A stretch of 64,000 bases of DNA from Oopsacas minuta (Eukaryota > Porifera > Hexactinellida > Lyssacinosida > Leucopsacidae): positions 845,151-909,150 of the forward strand of contig JAKMXF010000343.1 in assembly GCA_024704765.1 (NCBI GenBank), written 5' to 3'. Positions 56,950 to 64,000 of this stretch are shown here, one piece after another. Made by a program: the position numbers and the translations under genes. Under the pieces are notes generated by a model, which worked only from the letters and a program-made list of their open reading frames with translations, was not told the DNA's origin and did not search any database. How positions within the stretch are numbered: the first letter of the stretch is position 1; each line of letters opens with the position of its first letter.

Positions 56950-58440
56950 AAATGTCGCTTGGAAAATCAATAACGAAGAATCGATACTAACCATCAGTGA
57001 CATAGTTTCACCAGAAAAATCAACATTCTTAGCATATCAACTTAAGCTCAGAAAAGGAAAATGGAGAGATCTTAAAGATAATCTCCAATCAGAAGGCCTC
57101 GTTTTGTCAACTTGAGAAATACTTATTGAAATTAGAAAGTCAATTGTTCCAACATTTAACTGGTATCCAAATGTTTCCAATCCTATAGGGGTCTATATAT
57201 CTTACTCATCACATGTAATTTCTCTCTTTGACCGATTGTTAAAAGAATGGGTGCTAAATTTTCTTGCACCACACTTCTATCAATTAACACTCAAAGTCAA
57301 GCATGGACTTGATGGTTTTAGATCTCATACTTCTCCTGGGTTATTATCAGACTCGAATATAGACCGATCAAATTATATTGTCTTCATGGTTTCTCCCATT
57401 CAGGTGATAGATCGATTCGGAATGTTCTGTGGGATAATTGGCATCCTAACTCGTGTTTTCCAACCAGCCAGTAGCACTTATTTTCCAAATGGAGACTATT
57501 GACACTGTTATAGATTTGAGCATATTATTAAACCCGGAAATTGTTTCAATTAATGATAATGGTTTTAATCACCCAAATGGCCATGTTAAAGTAGAAGTCA
57601 AAGCTTCAATGTTTGACAGCAAAACCTTAGCAACAATGAGAGGTAAAGGAGGAGCGCCATGTATTGCCTGCAAAGCAACCCGAAGTGATTTATATAGTAT
57701 TACGAATGTTGTTTGCGGGTTTCCTTTGGATTGTTCGATAGAAGATATCAAAGAGACAATCCGTCAGTTAACCTCTGATGGAGGAGAGCTGATGAGCTGC
57801 AATACAAACAACGGTGTGGGATTACACACGCACCTGCAAGTGGCATTGATGTTTTCCTGCACGACCTTTACATTCAATCTAAGGATTTTAGATTGGTTCT
57901 TGAACATCATCTACCGAGTTGCAGCAGGAAAGTCCAAGTCGACTGAGGATCAAATGGTGCGAGATTATCGAGGTTTAATATGCAAGCGTATCCATGAGCT
58001 TACGAACCTATTATTCGACCAACCAGGAAGTGGGAACACAAGCACTGGTAACATGGCAGAACATTTTTCATATAAAAAACCGTGTTTTAGGATCGCTTTA
58101 TCGTTTGTACCAAATGTTTATAGAAATACTCTAACAGAGATTCACAGGAATTTATCTGTATTACTCAGAGTTGCTAATAGTAGTGAAGTTGTCGATGTGG
58201 ACAGATTTCGTGTGTAAAGTCAAGAAACCTACTTGCTAATCTTAAAACCTTTCCTGGGTAACTATTAGCATACACTCCGTAAATTTTTGGTTCATGCCCA
58301 TCAGTTTATTGAGAGAAATGACAGGTGGGATTGTGGTCTTTCTGAAGGAGGGTTAGAACAAGGACATAAGTTAACCCGAGAGTTCTCAACATATTTGAGC
58401 AGGAAATCAGATTTTCTAAGTGGCTTAACTAATGTGCAAT
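56950..58440 (+). pseudogene. RAG1/Transib-like transposase family, copy 2 (mosaic)
   Basis: 56960-57498 is about 96 percent identical, without indels, to 41763-42301 of copy 1, including the same in-frame TGA. Its Asp motif reads LDGFRSH (Asp codon 57311-57313), so the glycine-rich part is altered. From 57499 the gene is still homologous but strongly diverged: GKGGAPCIACKATRSDLYSI, VCGFPLDCSIED, RILDWFLNIIYRVAAGKSKS, QPGSGNTSTGNMAEHFSYKK, and LSVLLRVANSSEVVDVDRF, ending at a stop in 58215-58217. In other frames it continues HTLRKFLVHAHQFIERNDRW and CGLSEGGLEQGHKLTREF (Glu codon 58356-58358). That last block closely parallels the catalytic-Glu region of RAG1 in layout. Several shifts; nonfunctional. 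Confidence 0.6.
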
Positions 58441-58895
58441 GAGGCTTACATCTATGGTTGTCCAATTCTGAATGAAAAATTCAGAAGGATCATCATTTGT
58501 TCCACCTGTGGTCAAGTAGGCGATCAAAAGAATTGTGTAAAAAAGAGCGAAAAGCTGAAAATGTGACAACTAATATTTATAATGAAGATTCTCTTCTTTA
58601 AAATTCCTTCGATGAACCCTTCTTGTATTTTAAATTAATTCATCAATAAGAAACTCATGTGTTAGTTATTCTTCAGTTACCATAATATATTCATATGTTC
58701 AATGTTCTTCAATAACAACTAAGTTAAGTAAATATCTAGATTCCTGTATTACTCTACATGTGGTAATTAAGATTACGTCATTTATTGAAAACCTGATGTG
58801 ATACAACAAATTGAAATCAACAAACAAACCGCATAGTCGACTTACAATACAGTAATAATGCATTGTATAAGCCTATGTTTGCGTAAACCCTATTA
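58441..58895. other. intergenic, nothing recognised
   Basis: Possibly the decayed 3' end of the preceding element; no ends identified. Confidence 0.4.
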
Positions 58896-59192
58896 CTAGT
58901 AATTCGCAAAAATAGCCCACTGTGGAACTGTGAATATGAATTTCCGAATTTGGAGCTTAGCACACCTTTGCATATGAGAGTATGACACAATTTCCAATTC
59001 CGATGCTATACTATGTCTCTCAAAAATATCAAATCTATGATGAACTTCATTTGTAGCCTTTTCTAAACAACTGATGGCCCTTTTCATTCTTTCATTTCCT
59101 TCAAATGCAAGATTTTGGATCCACTTTCTGATTTTTAAGTGAACAAAATTTTGTATGAAAGCTGGTTTCAGTTGGAATCGAAATTGTTTCAA
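58896..59192 (-). pseudogene. PIF/Harbinger accessory (MADF/BESS-like) protein, C-terminal fragment
   Basis: 98 codons. A helix with RMKRAISCLEKATNEVHHRF is followed by HSIASELEIVSYSHMQRCAK then LQIRKFIF. This pattern (a hydrophobic 'IA.EL' helix and a final 'K.QI...F' helix) is that of the C-terminal part of the DNA-binding partner protein of PIF/Harbinger transposons. It is divergently arranged relative to the transposase remnant at 59320-59900, the usual Harbinger layout. The N-terminal Myb/MADF domain is missing. Similarity is short, so confidence is limited. Confidence 0.4.
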
Positions 59193-59309
59193 CTAAATCA
59201 TCGTCATCATATACAGTATTATAGTTGTATTTTCATCATTCTTACTTTCCTAGAAAAGTATTTAAAGCTTATTAATATTGATACTTACTAATATAATGAC
59301 TATGAATAT

Positions 59310-59900
59310 ATTTTGACTAGGTACCCATTACACAAATCGAGTGGAGGACTGTTGCCCAAACTTTTATTGAAAAGTGGAATTTTCCAAGTTTTTTGGAGCA
59401 ATGGACGGGAAGCACATTACAATTAAACCTCCACCCAACAGTGGGTCATATTAAGAGATTGAGCATCGTTTTGCTGGCTCTAGTAGATACAGATTGAGGA
59501 TTCCTGTCTTGGATATTGGTTGCAATGGTAGAATTTCAGATGGCTGTGTATTTAGAAATTCTAAATTTATCAAGCTCGTGAGAATAATCCCTCAGATATA
59601 CTAAAGTGATTTTCTTCCTGGTACTGAACAATTATTTCCATATGTACTAGTAGAAGAGGCGTTTAAACTAAGAGAAGATCTTCTATAGCCATATAGTCAA
59701 GGAGGTTTGATACCAGTGAGAAGAATGTCAATTATAGGCTAAGTCGAGTCGTAGGGCGGTAGAAAATGCTTTTGGTATCTATCCAATCGTTTTCGGAAAT
59801 TTGAATCTCCTATAAATCTCATTCCAGAGAAAGCAGAGGCCCTAACCTTTGCCTGTTGTGCTTTCATAATTTCATCTCACGCAATGAAGCACGTGAAATA
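59310..59900 (+). pseudogene. PIF/Harbinger transposase (HARBI1-like), degenerate
   Basis: Spread over three frames. 'WNFPS' and AMDGKHITIKPPPNSGS-like text are encoded near 59380-59450 (Asp in MDGKH is the first catalytic residue). Then comes HRFAGSSRYRLRIPVLDIGC-like text with DIGCNGRISDG near 59500-59550 (second Asp in the SDG motif). 'LPGTEQLFPYVLVEEAF.LREDLL.PYSQGG' follows near 59615-59710, then 'RVVENAFGI' near 59755-59785 (Glu), and 'PEKAEALTFACCAF' near 59825-59870. The order is that of DDE_4 Harbinger transposases, about 590 bp of a gene normally near 1.1 kb. The N-terminal part and many frames are lost. Confidence 0.8.
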
Positions 59901-60341
59901 TATATACCATACGGATATGTGGACTTGGAAAACCTGAAACACACGCCATACAATTGGGAGAATTGCAAAATGGACAAATTTCTACAGTTTTAGAGCCATT
60001 GAACAGAGTAGAATCAAATTTTCACAGTAAGAGCCCGAAATATATTCGAGAAAAGGTATGTGATTAGTTTTCGTTTAAGAATAGAGAGATACCTTGGCAG
60101 TGGAATATTGTATAGCACATTCAATCCGACAGGCTTATGTAAATTTTAGTAACTATACTCGTTAAAGTTTCACTAAGCATTCCACTTGTAATGTAACATG
60201 TAGTAGATATTTATTTACTAACTAGTATATTAATGTAACCGTACACAGGTCGCTTACATTCATATTCGAAATACTCGTCTTGGAAAGAATACATTAAGTG
60301 TGAAACTGTAGGCGATTTAATAGTATCCATATTTGAAACAT
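59901..60341. other. intergenic, nothing recognised
   Basis: Likely contains the remaining 3' part of the Harbinger element; termini not identified. Confidence 0.4.
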
Positions 60342-62026
60342 TAGGCCGGATCGAGAAAAGTATAAATCGTCGGTTCAACTTCTACCTAAGGGAAAAGTTG
60401 CCATTACGATTTTCTAGGAAAATGTGAGACTTAAATTTGAAAATATTTCGATTTGATCCTTGCGGTTTATATTTTTGCTGTGTCACTTTCGCAAAATTGA
60501 TTTTATATTGTCCGAATTTTCAAATTCCTTTGACTTAGCCCCTTTATATATATTATTTGGTAATAGTAAGTCGCATATTTGCTATTGAATGGTATATTAA
60601 TCGAATTTCTATGTCCAAGGATACTCAAGTTATCAAGATTATTTTTTGCATATTCTATCATACCCTAATAACATTACCCACCCCCCCTTTATTTCCGATT
60701 ATTTGAAAATTACTAGCCTTTTTGTCTATCGTAGTATATGATTCAATTATGTTATATCAAGTATATTTAACATGCATAATCTTTCTTTGACTCAAATGCG
60801 GGCATTTTTTCTCTTGATGTTAGGGTTGAAAGAATTAATCCATGTCTCGCATCTTCTCCTGTTACTGAACACAAACTTTTAGTGACTAATTGAATAGTTC
60901 TTTCAACAGCTTGTGTATAGAATGGATATGGTGGAATTTCTAGTGGCGCACGTACACAATTAATTAGTACTTCTTTTGAGAGATATCTTGTAAGGAGGTT
61001 CTGTGACAAAAAAAGGTTTCCAAATCAATCATATCCACATATGTTTCAGCAGTGAACCTTATTGAAAGAAGATTAAATGGGCGAATTTCAATCCGTCTAA
61101 ATGATGAACTGTTAATTCGGATATCTAAAATAATCTTCACAGCCTTTTGTCTAATTTGTTCATCATTATCTGCAAGCATCGATAACAGGAGATTTTCTGG
61201 ATGACAAAAATATGAGTTTCTCTGTATCACATCGCAAATTACTTCTTGGTCAGACTCCGATAGATCTCGCAGCAAAGATATCGTAAAAAACATATTTTTA
61301 GGTCCATCTGTGCAAATCGTGTTACTCTTGATTCTAAACCATACTGGTACATAATAATTGACAACAAAATTGATAATTCGGGATAATTCAGGTGTAGGAT
61401 GTATCGTAGAAATGTACGACCAGGTTGCATCGATGCCAGTTCAGATGAGCAAATTCCAGTCTGAACTGCATGACAGATATTATATAGATATTTCTGATCT
61501 TATTTAAATTCTTGAGAATATCGCAATCAATAAATTGAGTTTTACCGCAAAAAAGATGATACGCTGCAATTGGTTTGCAAGTAAAATCACAATTAAGTTC
61601 TTTACCAATTACTCCTTTAAAAGAATTGGGTCCGCTGGTTTTCCATCTATTATTTGAAAGAGATGCCTCAATGGAAGTTCATTACCATGTAATTGGCAAA
61701 TAAACCAGTGGAGTGGTTTTGCGAACTCTAGTTCAAGTAATCTAATACGCCCATTGTAGATTCCAGTGTTAACACGAACTCCATCAGCTCCAACCGCCAT
61801 TTAATTTGAACTACACTCTCTGCAAAGATCAGTCAACTCCCTTGCTATATCTTTGGCTTTACCAGAACTTGGTGTTATATGGCCAACATCCTAATTCCCC
61901 GGTTCAGATAAAACAGTATAATGTTCTTCATTGCAGTATCCTGATGCAAATGTCCATCTTCTCTTTCTACCAGTACTCGAGTTTTGATCTTTACGGCCAT
62001 CAAAATATATTGCAGATATATCATTG
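60342..62026 (-). mobile_element. long-TIR element (Cc8L18.2-like), copy 2, truncated
   Basis: Begins ATTAGGCCGGATCGAGAAAA and is colinear with 14151-15886 of copy 1. Homology stops abruptly after 'atcattg' at 62026, so the N-terminal half of the gene and the second terminal repeat are missing. About 46-49 bp are deleted near 61420 between two gacc tetranucleotides. Differences from copy 1 are a few percent. Confidence 0.9.
60767..62025 (-). pseudogene. Cc8L18.2-like protein, C-terminal half, copy 2
   Basis: Same motifs as copy 1: MAVGADGVRVNTGIYNGRIR, FICQLHGNELPLRHLFQ, VICDVIQRNSYFCHPENLLL, YPFYTQAVERTIQLVTKS. It carries the same frameshift as copy 1 at the AAAA run (61983-61990) plus private ones near 61640, 61500, 61420 (deletion) and 60965. 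The conserved His of the PYHTQAVER motif is retained in copy 1 but the preceding Tyr-His pair reads YPFYTQ here, losing the His. Nonfunctional. Confidence 0.8.
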
Positions 62027-62029
62027 GGA

Positions 62030-62155
62030 AGTCCGACAAAACGTTCCACGACAAAATGTTCCACGACAAAATGTTCCAGACAAAACGTTCCACGACAAAA
62101 TGTTCCACGACAAAATGTTCCACGACAAAACGTTCCACAACATTTCGCTCCACTT
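62030..62155. repeat. 15-bp minisatellite
   Basis: About eight units of GTTCCACGACAAAAT (variants with c for t, one unit shortened to gttccagacaaaac), beginning right at the truncation point of the long-TIR element. Confidence 0.95.
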
Positions 62156-62579
62156 TTGATTGGTCAATTTTTGTTAACAATTTAACAGGTTTTAAATGGC
62201 TAAATAATTGAACTAATTTCTTGTTCTGAATTCGTTGGTTAATTCTAACTTAAATAAAATTGGTTTACCAGTTGCTTTGTATAATTTGCTAATTAGATTA
62301 ACCAAGTATCTTGTATAGATTCATTTAGATTGTGGTCGAAAATATACATAGTTTATTATTAGAGGATGACAGATATAATTACGTAGTAGTTATTACAAAC
62401 TGGTATAGCTTCAAGAGCAGTTGACTAGATCTTATTGCATTTATTTCAATCAATCTTAGCGTCCTGGCGGATTCAGTCGGTGCTAAAACCTGTTTTTCGG
62501 AGCCCGCTTCTTTGAGCTTATTTGTCTCGGTTGAATTCCAAATTTCCAATAGACATTAACATTAATTTATTTCAGAATT
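62156..62579. other. intergenic, nothing recognised
   Basis: AT-rich sequence without coding similarity. Confidence 0.4.
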
Positions 62580-62697
62580 ACAGACACCCAATAATTCCGA
62601 CTTCCTGCCATTTATTAGTACCAAATTATATTGATAACCCCGAAATTACGGCCATTTACCTGAATCCAAGGGTGACCGTAATTCAGATGTTCCACTG
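62580..62697. mobile_element. Tigger/pogo-like terminal fragment
   Basis: Ends 'gttccactg' followed by TA (62698-62699), as in the MITE at 25361-25858. It is preceded by 'aattccgactt', 'gaaattacgg' and 'ccgtaattcag' motifs of the pogo subterminal type. 'tacagacaccc' at 62580 may be a degenerate left end. Confidence 0.4.
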
Positions 62698-62869
62698 TAT
62701 ATATATGTGTGTGTTCACTTGAAATTACTTCCTTGTTCACACCTTTGGACTTTGGAGGGGTTAAGACCAGATTTGGCATGTATACTCTCAATGAGATCTA
62801 GATGTGCACGGTTATCGAAGTGCTGTGCAGCACGCCCTGTGTTGGTTTTGCCCCTTTTGACTAAAAACA

Positions 62870-63142
62870 TTGTTTATTGATTATATATGTATACCGCCCA
62901 CCGGAACCACATACGATTCAACCAAGCTGCGTATTGTAATGTTTGCTTTATTTATGTTCGAAATATTTTATATAAACGAGGGAGTTCCGCTTGCGGTTTA
63001 CGATCACGCTATTAGGGGGAAACCAGGCCTGACTAAGCCAATGTACAGATGGCCAATTAGAAATGTTTTAAGTTTAATTTTCATTGCTTTTGTTGAGATT
63101 ACTGAACCAAAGCTCTTTATAAATCCTAGTTTCCCAGTTTAA
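62870..63142 (+). CDS. unrecognised 90-codon open frame
   Basis: Contains a hydrophobic stretch (IVMFALFMFEIFYI) and LAVYDHAIRGKPGLTKPMYR. I do not recognise it. It has no visible splice context and could be chance; the hydrophobic run might be a membrane segment if it is real. Confidence 0.15.
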   Translation: MFIDYICIPPTGTTYDSTKLRIVMFALFMFEIFYINEGVPLAVYDHAIRGKPGLTKPMYRWPIRNVLSLIFIAFVEITEPKLFINPSFPV

Positions 63143-63270
63143 ATATGACTACTTGTATTATTAATAAGTAACTTGTAAGAAATATAATTAATTAATTAAA
63201 CATTTATCTGATAACAATAGGAAACTAAACAAAACAAATAGAAACTAAAAACTAAACTATATTCTACTTG

Positions 63271-63323
63271 GGTGCAGCTACCACATCTCGACCACTGTCC
63301 ACTTCAATTGGTAGCTGCACCGT
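63271..63323. repeat. 13-bp perfect inverted repeat (hairpin) 5' of the MULE
   Basis: GGTGCAGCTACCA near 63271-63283 pairs with TGGTAGCTGCACC near 63311-63323; loop about 27 nt. It lies about 35 bp before the open MULE frame, at the boundary where composition becomes GC-richer. Confidence 0.8.
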
Positions 63324-63355
63324 CAGGAATGAGGAGGAGATCCAGAGAGAGGTAG

Positions 63356-64000
63356 GAGAGAGGAGATTTGACAGATTGGCATGGAGAGAGAGGGAAAGAG
63401 AAAGCAAGGGTTCATACGAAGGGAATAGAGATAGTGAAGCGTACGAATGAGCATCTGCATGTACCTGATGTGCAGGCTACGGCCTGCTGTGAGATAAAGG
63501 CCAGCATCAAGAGGAAAGCACGAGACACACAGGATAACTCACACCACATAATCGGTGAGGGTATGCTAACAGCATCAGAGGGTACTGCCGCTAAACTACC
63601 TAAGCTGGACAGCCTGAAGCGGACGATACAGCGTCAGCGTGCAAGTGTATTATCAGCTCCAGTGCAGCCTACCGCCCTAGCAGAGTTGGTTCTACCTGCA
63701 GAATACCAGCGGACAGCCAAGGGGGAACAGTTCCTACTCTATGACTCTGGGGAAGACGATGCACATAGATTCCTCATCTTCGGGACACAACGCAACCTCG
63801 GGATGCTACAGCAAAGCAAGATCTGGCTAGCTGATGGCACCTTCAAGACGGCGCCTCCCCTCTTCGCCCAGGTGTATGTGGTGCATGGACTCCGAGGAGG
63901 AGACGATCCTATGAAGACTGGTCATCTGTTGCCGAGTCTGTTCGTGCTGCTGCCCAACAAGACAGAGGATACCTACCGTAGGATGTGGGAGCAGATCCGC
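63356..64000 (+). CDS. MULE transposase with FLYWCH-type N terminus, 5' part (runs off window)
   Basis: Open from the TAG at 63353-63355 to the window end. KGIEIVKRTNEHLHVPDVQA is the end of a FLYWCH-like zinc finger (the final H-x-H pair), whose first half is not in this frame. KASIKRKARDTQDNSHHIIG and LDSLKRTIQRQRA form the conserved linker, then YQRTAKGEQFLLYDSGEDDA, and the MULE domain begins with IWLADGTFKTAPPLFAQVYV, where DGTF holds the first catalytic Asp. The remaining catalytic residues lie beyond the window. Over this part there is no stop or frameshift. GC content and codon use are clearly higher in G+C than in the other genes of the window, which suggests a recent arrival or a different selective history. 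The start codon was not identified. Confidence 0.88.

Noticed and set aside
62030-62155. CRISPR-like tandem array
   Set aside because: Units of 15 bp are adjacent with no unique spacers; it is a minisatellite in a eukaryotic genome.
61875-62180. 101-codon frame with repeated VEHFVVERFV text
   Set aside because: It is a translation of the 15-bp minisatellite plus transposon sequence, not a gene.

Overview
The window is an AT-rich, intron-containing, transposon-dominated stretch of what looks like an invertebrate animal genome. The transposase families present (Tc1/mariner, mariner, ZBED/GTF2IRD2-type hAT, ZMYM1-type hAT, Tigger/pogo, PIF/Harbinger, Merlin/ISXO2-like, MULE, a RAG1/Transib-like family and two dispersed 'uncharacterised protein' families) are animal DNA transposons. 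There is no bacterial gene organisation, and no rRNA or tRNA gene was recognised. The species cannot be named from the sequence. Only one complete uninterrupted transposase is visible (Tc1-like, 28253-29224). Nearly all others are broken by single-base frameshifts or stops, which may be decay or partly consensus errors.

Layout. 1-551: 3' end of a Tigger element. 1906-2920: Tc1/mariner-like pseudogene. 3672-5841: hAT element. 7149-13965: two copies of a second hAT family in inverted orientation, colinear without a single indel. The second copy is split by a Tc1 element (10236-11604) at a TA that copy 1 preserves empty. 14151-17357: element with ~370-bp inverted terminal repeats and a Cc8L18.2-like protein; a truncated copy lies at 60342-62026. 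18274-19989 and 29446-30992: two copies of another unclassified repeat protein, the second inside a 4.3-kb element (27764-32058) that also carries the intact Tc1. 21619-22923: mariner. 25361-25858: Tigger-type MITE. 36872-37345: KRBA2-like fragment beside a ZMYM1-type hAT with perfect 8-bp target duplications (37480-40636). 41281-43445 and 56950-58440: RAG1/Transib-like transposase remnants. 47665-54815: a 7.15-kb Merlin composite with two transposase copies inside one pair of 8-bp duplications. 58896-59900: PIF/Harbinger pair. 63356-64000: a GC-richer MULE/FLYWCH transposase running off the end.

The only evidence of a host gene is three small phase-compatible exons on the minus strand (32307-32385, 24301-24350, 24185-24242), with a resemblance to MFAP1 that is weak, and a degenerate related exon at 36834-36860.

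The most informative structures are: the swapped target-site duplications around the inverted hAT pair, which record an inversion by recombination; the Merlin dimer with outer duplications only; the RAG1-like copies that share a ~540-bp nearly identical block inside otherwise diverged genes; and the recurrence of identical lesions in separate copies of several families.
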